In this document: piece by piece, positions 13,308 to 18,711 of the stretch
Layout: each line of letters begins with the position of its first letter
How positions within the stretch are numbered: the first letter of the stretch is position 1
Assembly: GCA_018400895.1 (NCBI GenBank)
Contig: JAGYLR010000009.1
Location: forward strand, 1 to 18,711
Reading direction: 5' to 3'
Length of the DNA: 18,711 nt
Source of the DNA: a bacterium
Lineage (GTDB): Bacteria > Patescibacteriota > Minisyncoccia > Minisyncoccales > PWPS01
Program-made: the position numbers and the translations under genes
The notes under the pieces: generated by a model
Seen by the model: only the letters and a program-made list of their open reading frames with translations
Told to the model about the DNA's origin: nothing
Databases searched by the model: none

Positions 13308-13502
13308 ATGGAAGGCACGATTAAAACACTCACAGAGAGAGGTTTCGGATTTATAGGAAGAGAAGGAGAGGAAGATCTTTTCTTTCACTCCAACGATCTT
13401 GTAGATCTAAGATTTGATGATCTCAAAGTGGGAGACAAGGTTACTTTTGAAGTTTCTTCTTCAAATAAAGGACCGAAAGCTGTAGAAGTTTCCCGTGTTT
13501 AA
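13308..13502 (+). CDS. csp: Cold-shock domain protein
   Basis: The 64-residue product is a single cold-shock domain with RNP1 (GFGFIG, 12-17) and RNP2 (DLFFHSND, 23-30), and the closing L-K-V-G-D-K-V-T-F-E-V and G-P-K-A-x-x-V strands. It lacks the usual first residues (M-x-x-G-x-V-K-W-F-N): the tryptophan of strand one is replaced in KTLTERGFGF, and RNP1 lacks the K-G-F/Y-G-F-I-T/E context, so it is a somewhat divergent member. Such proteins bind single-stranded RNA and DNA in the cytoplasm and act as RNA chaperones. It has a 70-nt leader with alternative hairpins and its own hairpin terminator just before the RNase R gene. Confidence 0.93.
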   Translation: MEGTIKTLTERGFGFIGREGEEDLFFHSNDLVDLRFDDLKVGDKVTFEVSSSNKGPKAVEVSRV

Positions 13503-13517
13503 CGGTTTAACTTCTTT

Positions 13518-13549
13518 AAAGGAACCTTCGTAAGAGGGTTCCTTTGTTT
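13518..13549 (+). terminator. Hairpin between the cold-shock gene and RNase R
   Basis: AAAGGAACC (13518-13526) pairs perfectly with GGTTCCTTT (13537-13545) around a 10-nt loop, followed by GTTTAT. The U tract is weak and the RNase R ATG lies 6 nt after the stem, so partial termination with read-through is likely; I see no promoter between. Confidence 0.7.
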
Positions 13550-13551
13550 AT

Positions 13552-15417
13552 ATGACAAAAAGAACAATAAAAGGGTTAATAAATATTACCGCTTCTGGAC
13601 ATGGATATGTTTCTAGTACGGAAATAGAGGATGATATTAAAATTGATTCTCGGTTTTTGAATACTGCTCTTGATGGTGATGAAGTAGAGATAATACTTCA
13701 TCCAATGAAACCAAAAGAGAGAATTCAAGGAGAGGTGATAAAAGTTTTAAAAAGAAAGAGAACAAGGTTTGTAGGAACAGTAGATAAAAAAAAGAATCAG
13801 AAATTTGCTTTTCTTCTCCCAGATGACGAACGTTTTTATGTAGATATTTTTATATCTAGCACAGATGTAAATAATGGTGATAAGGCATTGGTAGAGCTTA
13901 CCAATTGGAGTGATCCTAAAAAAAGCCCTGAGGGTAGAGTGATTAAAGTTATAGGTAAAAAAGGAGAGAATCAGGCAGAACTTTACTCTATAGTAATGGA
14001 AAAAGGACTGCCAATAGATTTTCCCGAAAAGATTAAAAAAGAAGCACAAAAGGCGAGTAAAAAGAAATTTAATACCTCTAAAAGAAGAGATTTTAGAGGA
14101 ATTCCTACTTTTACCATTGACCCAGAAGATGCAAAAGATTTTGATGATGCTTTATCAATTAAAAATTTAGGTGATGGGAATTATGAGGTAGGAGTTCATA
14201 TTGCTGATGTATCTTATTATATTGAAGAAAATACTGAGTTAGATAAACAGGCAAGAGAACGTGCTTTTTCAATATATCTTGTTGATAGGACTATTCCTAT
14301 GCTCCCTGAAATTTTATCAAACAATATTTGTAGTTTGATGCCTAACAAAGACAGACTTGCTATGTCGGCAGTTTTTACAATTAACAGATCTGGGAAGATA
14401 AAAGATAGGTGGTTTGGAGAAACAATAATAAGATCTTCTCATCGATTTACATACAAAGAAGCACAAAATGTGCTTGACAAGAAACAAGGCAAATTTTTTA
14501 AAGAACTTTCATTTTTGTCTGATATAACAAAAATATTTCAAAAACAAAGAATTGATAGAGGAGCATTAAATTTTGACGATGATGAGCTTCAATTTTCATT
14601 AGATAATGATGGAAGACCACTGGTTGTTTATATAAAAGAAAAGCTATTTACACATAAATTAGTGGAAGAATTAATGGTATTGGCAAACAAAGAAGTTGCT
14701 AATAAATTTGGGACATTGTTTAGAATTCACGAACCTCCTGAGAAAGATTCAATAAATTCACTAATCTCTTTTCTCTCCAAAATAGGGTATAGATTAGAAG
14801 GCAGTAACGGAGAGATTACTTCAAAAGAATTAAATACTTTATTTAAAAAAATAGAAGGAGAGAAAGAGGAGTTTTTAGTAAAATCAGTTGTTCTTCAATC
14901 TATGACAAAAGCAGTTTATTCAGAGAAGAACAAAAAACACTTTGGACTTGCATTAAACAACTATACGCATTTTACCTCACCTATAAGAAGATATGCTGAT
15001 CTTTTGGTTCACCGTATTGTTAAGAAAAAAATAGCAAAAGAGCCAGTTAATCCTAAAAATTACAGCAAGGTGGCAAAAGAAATTTCACTTGTTGAATTGG
15101 ATGTTTTATCAGCAGAGAGAGACTCAGTATCTTACAAAAAAGTTCAGTTTATGATTGATAAGATTGGGGAAACATTTGAAGCAGTGATATCAGGAGTAAC
15201 AAGGTTTGGTGTTTTTATCCGTACAGTAGAAGCTCATGCAGAGGGACTAGTTTCAATAAGAGATATGGATGATGATTATTATGTTTTAGACGAAGAAACT
15301 TATTCTTTGATAGGGACTAAAAAAAACAAGCGTTACTCTCTTGGGGATGTAGTAAAAGTAAAGCTTGTTAATGGAAGTACAGAAACAAGAAGACTTGATT
15401 TTGTGTTTAAAAGTTAA
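13552..15417 (+). CDS. rnr: Ribonuclease R (RNB-family 3'-5' exoribonuclease)
   Basis: The 621-residue product has two cold-shock-like domains (about 5-65 and 70-135), the RNB catalytic domain (about 180-500) and a C-terminal S1 domain (about 530-615). The catalytic aspartates are in place: D190, D196, D198 and D199 in IDPEDAKDFDDAL have the same spacing as those of E. coli RNase II. The conserved THFTSPIRRYADLLVHR (near 473-489) is also present. It degrades structured RNA processively from the 3' end. It is shorter than E. coli RNase R (813): the N-terminal helix-turn-helix and the basic tail are absent, although the start is K/R rich. It follows the cold-shock gene with only a hairpin between and overlaps the opposing DUF5663-like gene by 4 nt at its stop. 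Confidence 0.95.
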   Translation: MTKRTIKGLINITASGHGYVSSTEIEDDIKIDSRFLNTALDGDEVEIILHPMKPKERIQGEVIKVLKRKRTRFVGTVDKKKNQKFAFLLPDDERFYVDIFISSTDVNNGDKALVELTNWSDPKKSPEGRVIKVIGKKGENQAELYSIVMEKGLPIDFPEKIKKEAQKASKKKFNTSKRRDFRGIPTFTIDPEDAKDFDDALSIKNLGDGNYEVGVHIADVSYYIEENTELDKQARERAFSIYLVDRTIPMLPEILSNNICSLMPNKDRLAMSAVFTINRSGKIKDRWFGETIIRSSHRFTYKEAQNVLDKKQGKFFKELSFLSDITKIFQKQRIDRGALNFDDDELQFSLDNDGRPLVVYIKEKLFTHKLVEELMVLANKEVANKFGTLFRIHEPPEKDSINSLISFLSKIGYRLEGSNGEITSKELNTLFKKIEGEKEEFLVKSVVLQSMTKAVYSEKNKKHFGLALNNYTHFTSPIRRYADLLVHRIVKKKIAKEPVNPKNYSKVAKEISLVELDVLSAERDSVSYKKVQFMIDKIGETFEAVISGVTRFGVFIRTVEAHAEGLVSIRDMDDDYYVLDEETYSLIGTKKNKRYSLGDVVKVKLVNGSTETRRLDFVFKS

Positions 15418-15704
15418 ACTTTTTCTAAAACTGATTTAATCTCTTGTTTTAACTCTTCACAAACTTTTTCTATAATATTATCGTAGTTTTCTATTTTAGA
15501 ACGCAGAAACGAATTAACTTCTTCTGCGTCTCTTTTTTTAACTACTTCATCAAACTGAATATTTTCTTCTTTAGAAAGTCTTTCTAAAACCTCTACAGTT
15601 ATTCTTTTAATTAAAGATTCAGTAATTCTGTTATTGAGTTGTTGTTTATTTTCTTCAGGAAGATCATTGATTTCCAGTTCTTCTAATATATATTTTTGTT
15701 CCAT
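15414..15704 (-). CDS. DUF5663-like small helical protein
   Basis: The 96-residue product is nearly all charged helix: opening EELEINDLPEENKQQL, then a helix with ITESLIKRITVEVLERLS, an acidic turn, and a final helix ending EELKQEIKSVLEK. The pattern, an LPEE-K/Q-x-x-L start followed by two or three short helices, matches DUF5663, a small family of unknown function that I associate with Patescibacteria. It has no membrane segment, signal or cysteine-based motif. The start ATG lies 2 nt after the stop of the large coiled-coil protein, so both are in one operon and may bind each other. Its stop overlaps the RNase R stop (shared bases in GTTAA). The family name is from memory. Confidence 0.8.
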   Translation of the reverse strand: MEQKYILEELEINDLPEENKQQLNNRITESLIKRITVEVLERLSKEENIQFDEVVKKRDAEEVNSFLRSKIENYDNIIEKVCEELKQEIKSVLEKV

Positions 15705-15706
15705 AT

Positions 15707-17032
15707 TTAATGTTTATATTGAACTACTAATCTATAAACTAACGTTTGAAGATAGTTTTTCTTTAATTCTGATATTTGATTAATGTGATTTTGTGGAGTG
15801 TTTTCTGGGTAGTTAGAAGTTTTTATTGATTTTATGTAATCATTTACTGCTTTTTCAAGATCTTTATAATCGGATTCATCTAATTTTTTATTTAAATTTC
15901 CTTCTAATATGTTTATAAATTGTTTACAGTCAGCATCTCCAATTTTTATCATCTCTACGATACCATCTACTGATTTTTTAACTTCTTCTATATTATTTAA
16001 AGAGAGTGGGTGAGATGTTTGTGGTTGTTCTTTAATAGGCTCTTTTTTGGGATTTTTTTCAGGAGATTTTTTTATTACTGGTTCATTAACAAAAATATCT
16101 ATTTCTCCACTAACTATTTTGCTTATATTTGTTTGCAACATATTATATACTTTCCCTGAGCCAAGTAAAATACCAGAAGTTATTGACAACAAGTAGTCTC
16201 TTTTTTCTTTTTTATCGTGTTGTGGTTTTATTTCTAATAATTTAGAGTTAATTTGCTTATCATTATTTTCTAAGGTAGCAATAATTTTACCAACAACCTT
16301 TGTGCTGGTTTTCTTTTTTTCAACAGGAGCAGTTTCTGGTTTTTCTAAAGTTCTAGAGATGGCTTCTAAATACATCTCTCCATTTTCTCTGGTACGAGTT
16401 TTAGTTTCTTGATTAAAAAGCATCACAGCTTCTTCTATTAAATTTGTTTTACTTTTTTCAGGAAGTTTATTTAAAAATTGAGAGTAAGCTTGTTCTGCTT
16501 GTTTTAGTTTTTTATGGTATTCTTCGGGGATATCTTGGTTTAATTTTTGATAAGCTTTCTGTAAAATTTTTATTTCATATCTAATATTGGCATACTCTTT
16601 TCTGGGATCTTTGATAATCCTCTCTTCTTCAACTGGTTTTTCTTCTATTACTTCTTCTTTTTGTGGTGTAGTAGGGGGTTCGTCTGTTTCAAGAACAATA
16701 TTTAAAGCTCTTATTTCTGACAGTTCATCATAATCTAATGGTTCTCCTCTCTCTTGTTTTTCTTCTAACTCTTTCTTTCTAGCCATGTTTTTATTAAAGA
16801 CATCTTCAGGTACTTCTCTTCCTTCTGCTTTTCTATTTCGTTCCTCTTCTAGTTGTTGTCTTTTAAGTTTTATACTCTCTCGCTTTTGCTCTAACTCAGA
16901 AGTATCTTTATTGTTTTGTTGTTTTTCTCTCATTTCTCTTGTTAATTCTTCAACCCTCATACTCAAATTCTCTATCTCTTTATCTAGGAGAGTTTTTGTT
17001 TGTAATTTTGTGTTGTTACTATTTTCACTCAC
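15707..17032 (-). CDS. Large charged coiled-coil protein of unknown function
   Basis: The 441-residue product starts at GTG (17030-17032), supported by a promoter exactly 7 nt upstream. Residues 12-110 are an uninterrupted Glu/Lys/Arg/Gln-rich coiled coil. A Pro-Glu-Lys linker follows (about 117-145), then helical segments (145-245), a less charged region with LLSITSGILLGSGKVYNMLQ (about 280-300), a second basic Pro-rich linker (about 322-345), and a C-terminal helical domain (348-441). There is no signal peptide or clear membrane segment, and one cysteine near the C-terminus, so it is probably cytoplasmic. The linkers suggest a multi-domain scaffold. I recognise no family. Such long, Lys/Glu-rich proteins next to DUF5663-like genes may be lineage-specific. 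It is the first gene of a two-gene operon. Confidence 0.8.
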   Translation of the reverse strand: MSENSNNTKLQTKTLLDKEIENLSMRVEELTREMREKQQNNKDTSELEQKRESIKLKRQQLEEERNRKAEGREVPEDVFNKNMARKKELEEKQERGEPLDYDELSEIRALNIVLETDEPPTTPQKEEVIEEKPVEEERIIKDPRKEYANIRYEIKILQKAYQKLNQDIPEEYHKKLKQAEQAYSQFLNKLPEKSKTNLIEEAVMLFNQETKTRTRENGEMYLEAISRTLEKPETAPVEKKKTSTKVVGKIIATLENNDKQINSKLLEIKPQHDKKEKRDYLLSITSGILLGSGKVYNMLQTNISKIVSGEIDIFVNEPVIKKSPEKNPKKEPIKEQPQTSHPLSLNNIEEVKKSVDGIVEMIKIGDADCKQFINILEGNLNKKLDESDYKDLEKAVNDYIKSIKTSNYPENTPQNHINQISELKKNYLQTLVYRLVVQYKH

Positions 17033-17039
17033 TAACCTA

Positions 17040-17068
17040 ATTATGTTTTCTTTTAACTTTTATGTCAA
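17040..17068 (-). promoter_or_regulatory. Promoter of the coiled-coil operon, leaderless geometry with GTG start
   Basis: On the minus strand: TTGACA (17068-17063), 17-nt spacer, CATAAT (17045-17040), 7 nt, then GTG at 17032. Confidence 0.82.
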
Positions 17069-17074
17069 TCTTAT

Positions 17075-17103
17075 TTGAATAAATTATTGTTTTTAGATAT
17101 GAT
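17075..17103 (+). promoter_or_regulatory. Promoter of the DUF389 gene, leaderless geometry
   Basis: TTGAAT (17075-17080), 17-nt spacer, TATGAT (17098-17103), 6 nt, then ATG at 17110. Its -35 is 6 bp from that of the divergent coiled-coil operon. Confidence 0.7.
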
Positions 17104-17109
17104 AATGTA

Positions 17110-18099
17110 ATGAATTTAAGAATGATTAAGATATTTGTACCTCTTGAGTACAAAACAAAGGTTGAACAGGCAGCAAGAGATTGTGCTGTAGAAGATTTTT
17201 GGCATGACAGAATATCAGATAAAAAAGTTCTTGTTAGGGTTCTTGTCACTGCACAAAATAGTGAAAAGTTTCTTGATATTTTAGAAAATGAACTACAAGA
17301 TGTAGATGGTTTTCGTTTAGTGATACTTCCTGTTGAGGCATCAATTCCTCGTTATAATAACGAAGAAAATGGAAAAGAAAAACAAGAACAAGAAGAGAAA
17401 CCATCGAACAGGATAAATAGAGAAGAACTTTATAGTAGAATATCAGGAGATATTCAACTCTCTTCTAATTTTTTACTTTTTGTTGTCTTTTCAGCGATTG
17501 TTGCTGCGGTTGGCCTTGTTTATGATAATATCCCTATGGTTGTAGGAGCAATGATAATTGCTCCACTTCTTTCTTCTAGCGTAGCACTTTCTTTTGCAAC
17601 AACGTTGGGAGATTTTAAACTTGCTGGAAAAGCTTTAAAAGTTACTTTATCAGGAGTAGCACTTGCATTAGTTTTTTCTGCGGTTATAGGATTACTATTT
17701 ACAGTAGACACTTCTGCTACTCAGATAGTTGCTCGTACAAATGTTAGTTTTGCTGATGTTATAGTTTCTTTTATATCTGGCAGTATAGGAGTTTTATCGT
17801 TTACTACAGCAACATTAACTTCTCTTGCTGGAGTAATGATTGCTGTTGCTCTTCTTCCTCCTCTTGTTGTTTCAGGAATACTTCTTGGATCGGGGGATTT
17901 GGTAGGGTTTACTGGAGCGCTTTTTTTGTTCTTTGTAAATTTAGTAGGAATTAACCTTGCTGGAGTACTAACATTTTTAGCTCAAAAAATACGTCCACGT
18001 ACAGTTCTTGAACTTACAAAGGCCCAGATTTTAACCTTTTTTGCGATGATGTTTTGGATAACTCTTTTTGTTATTGTTCTTATTCTTACTTTGAGATAA
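17110..18099 (+). CDS. DUF389 family membrane protein (TIGR00341-like)
   Basis: The 329-residue product has a soluble N-terminal domain (1-80, V-x-V-x-V-T-A strands typical of a small alpha/beta fold), a charged linker (82-105), and a DUF389 membrane domain with about six helices (120-325). Family signatures are YDNIPMVVGAMIIAPLLS (138-155), the G-D-F-x-L-A-x-K-A block (167-175), and FFVNLVGINLAG near the last helices. DUF389 proteins are widespread membrane proteins with no firmly assigned function. A mid-domain repeat of small residues (SLAGVMIAVALLPPLVVSG) could line a channel, which is inference. The start is set by a promoter ending 6 nt upstream. No cysteines lie in the membrane part. 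Confidence 0.9.
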   Translation: MNLRMIKIFVPLEYKTKVEQAARDCAVEDFWHDRISDKKVLVRVLVTAQNSEKFLDILENELQDVDGFRLVILPVEASIPRYNNEENGKEKQEQEEKPSNRINREELYSRISGDIQLSSNFLLFVVFSAIVAAVGLVYDNIPMVVGAMIIAPLLSSSVALSFATTLGDFKLAGKALKVTLSGVALALVFSAVIGLLFTVDTSATQIVARTNVSFADVIVSFISGSIGVLSFTTATLTSLAGVMIAVALLPPLVVSGILLGSGDLVGFTGALFLFFVNLVGINLAGVLTFLAQKIRPRTVLELTKAQILTFFAMMFWITLFVIVLILTLR

Positions 18100-18101
18100 T
18101 T

Positions 18102-18130
18102 TTGACAAAAATAAAAAATTGTTATATAAT
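18102..18130 (+). promoter_or_regulatory. Perfect consensus promoter of the small acidic-tail protein
   Basis: TTGACA (18102-18107), 17-nt spacer, TATAAT (18125-18130). It starts 3 nt after the DUF389 stop and is, with those at 1062 and 6029, the strongest promoter in the window. Transcription start about 18137. Confidence 0.92.
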
Positions 18131-18157
18131 TACACATAACGTTTAAGGGGGTTCTTT

Positions 18158-18427
18158 ATGAGAATGAAGCGGATTAGTGGGATATTCTGTATTTTTCTTC
18201 TTACAGGGTTATCTCTTGTTGGATTAGATGGGCTTCTTACAAGCCTTACAGAAAGTAATCCGATAGCGGTGACTTTGACACTTATCTCTGTGATGCTTAT
18301 TGCAGTAATAACAACAACATTTTTTGTTTGTTTTTCAGAAGACAACAGAAAAGAAAAAGAAAAAGAAAAAGAAAAAAAAGAGGATGAAGAAGAGGTAGAT
18401 GACAAAGAAGAAGATGATGATGAATAA
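18158..18427 (+). CDS. Small two-helix membrane protein with acidic cytoplasmic-type tail
   Basis: The 89-residue product has two hydrophobic segments (about 7-26 and 36-58) separated by a short polar loop, then an abrupt charged tail: alternating Lys/Glu (64-73) followed by an almost purely Asp/Glu stretch to the C-terminus. The start ATG at 18158 is supported by AAGGGGG six or seven bases upstream. With a perfect promoter, a Shine-Dalgarno and a strong terminator, it is probably among the most expressed genes here. Both ends should lie on the same side of the membrane. I know no family; the acidic tail could bind cations or basic partners. A (GAAAAA) repeat in the tail is prone to slippage. 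Confidence 0.72.
   Translation: MRMKRISGIFCIFLLTGLSLVGLDGLLTSLTESNPIAVTLTLISVMLIAVITTTFFVCFSEDNRKEKEKEKEKKEDEEEVDDKEEDDDE
18353..18370 (+). repeat. Hexamer repeat GAAAAA in the Lys/Glu tail
   Basis: Three copies of GAAAAA followed by G and eight A encode alternating Lys-Glu. The run of eight A (18372-18379) could cause polymerase slippage and a frame change that alters the acidic tail. Confidence 0.75.
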
Positions 18428-18438
18428 CCCACATCAGC

Positions 18439-18463
18439 AAGGGGTACCACAAGGTGCCCCTTT
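18439..18463 (+). terminator. Intrinsic terminator before tgt
   Basis: AAGGGGTACC (18439-18448) pairs with GGTGCCCCTT (18453-18462), ten pairs with one wobble around ACAA, followed by TTAATTT. The tgt ATG is 6 nt downstream of the stem. Confidence 0.85.
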
Positions 18464-18468
18464 AATTT

Positions 18469-18711
18469 ATGATTAAACTTAATATTGAAAAAAGAAGTGG
18501 AAAAGCACGAACTGGAACGTTGTCTACCTCTCACGGAGTAGTAAAGACACCCGGATTTGTTCCTGTGGGAACCAGAGGAGCGTTAAAGGGAATGAGTTTT
18601 GAAGATGCCTCTGCTTTGGGTGCTGATATTTTTATGGTAAACACTTTTCATTTTTACTGTAAAAAAGAGTACGAAATAGTAGGAGAGGTTGGTGGGTTGC
18701 ACAGGTTTTTA
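18469..18711 (+). CDS. tgt: tRNA-guanine transglycosylase, 5' part only
   Basis: The first 81 residues are visible and the gene runs off the window. The N-terminus has the Tgt start pattern: EKRSGKARTGTLSTSHGVVKTPGFVPVGTRGALKGM, in which R-x-G-x-x-x-T-x-H-G-x-x-x-T-P-x-F-x-P-V-G-T is the family block, followed by GADIFMVNTFH (usually L-x-N-T-Y-H) and GGLHRF. Tgt exchanges G34 of certain tRNAs for a queuosine precursor; in bacteria the catalytic aspartate lies further on, so it cannot be checked. No Shine-Dalgarno and no promoter are seen after the hairpin, so it may rely on read-through. Confidence 0.93.
   Translation, partial: MIKLNIEKRSGKARTGTLSTSHGVVKTPGFVPVGTRGALKGMSFEDASALGADIFMVNTFHFYCKKEYEIVGEVGGLHRFL

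Noticed and set aside
13258..13356. Upstream open frame of 32 codons beginning in the cold-shock leader
   Set aside because: The ATG lies in a predicted hairpin with no ribosome site and the frame overlaps the cold-shock gene out of register; composition is unremarkable.
18130..18534. 134-codon minus-strand frame over the small membrane protein gene
   Set aside because: It is a serine-rich complement of the Glu/Lys tail, crosses the terminator, and has no signals, while the plus strand has promoter, Shine-Dalgarno and terminator.
1..18711. Alternative code (UGA as glycine or tryptophan) as in some CPR groups
   Set aside because: The anchored thioredoxin gene ends in TGA exactly at the overlap with the next ATG, and TGG is used for Trp; intact genes contain no internal TGA.
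1..18711. CRISPR array, insertion sequence, integrase or attachment site
   Set aside because: I found no regularly spaced repeats, no transposase or recombinase motif, and no long direct or inverted repeats beyond terminators and short microsatellites.

Overview
This window looks like accessory-rich chromosome from a Candidate Phyla Radiation (Patescibacteria) bacterium, most likely Paceibacteria/Parcubacteria-like. The basis is strong A+T richness, very short intergenic gaps, many small single-anchor envelope proteins without recognisable homologues, a DUF5663-like gene (a family I associate with these phyla), a short RNase R, and a cupin-type phosphoglucose isomerase. TGA is used as a stop (7141-7143) and tryptophan is TGG, so the standard bacterial code applies. 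The taxonomic call is inference from gene content; no rRNA is present.

Layout. 1-5290: envelope region. It holds a partial exported protein (minus strand), a two-FN3-domain exported protein, two small membrane-anchored proteins, and two adjacent decayed genes (an unnamed family with a C-terminal FAGNY/CGxxC region, and a SIMPL/DUF541 protein). 5340-5557: a consensus promoter driving an approximately 183-nt structured non-coding RNA that ends in a strong terminator. 5590-6612: a divergent pair, a HAD-like phosphatase (minus) and an ExoX-C-like/zinc-ribbon protein (plus); both start at TTG behind a perfect AGGAGG. 6709-9406: a redox/envelope operon (anchored CPAC thioredoxin, CPVC thioredoxin fused to a DsbD/CcdA-like channel, 7-TM protein, Gmad2 protein). 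9430-10326: D,D-carboxypeptidase (minus). 10418-13114: operon ychF, DUF4430, DUF1614, cupin phosphoglucose isomerase. 13204-15417: cold-shock protein with a foldable leader, then RNase R. 15414-17032: DUF5663-like and a large charged coiled-coil protein (minus). 17110-18099: DUF389 membrane protein. 18158-18427: strongly promoted small membrane protein with an acidic tail. 18469-end: start of tRNA-guanine transglycosylase.

Expression logic seen in the sequence. Several genes begin 6-8 nt after a good -10 box, so their mRNAs should be leaderless (1054 minus, 1136 plus, 17032 minus, 17110 plus; probably 6709 plus and 10326 minus). A minority use a strong Shine-Dalgarno (6009 minus, 6118 plus, 18158 plus). 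Three divergent gene pairs have back-to-back -35 boxes only 6-9 bp apart. Hairpins often overlap a stop codon or sit 6-12 nt in front of the next start codon.

How the genes fit together. The redox operon could pass electrons across the membrane to exported proteins. The FN3 protein at 1136-2338, with two cysteine pairs each exactly 71 residues apart, is a plausible client. The csp-rnr pair looks like a cold/RNA-structure module. The most novel items are the 183-nt RNA, the redox-Gmad2 operon, and the duplicated cysteine-bracketed FN3 protein.
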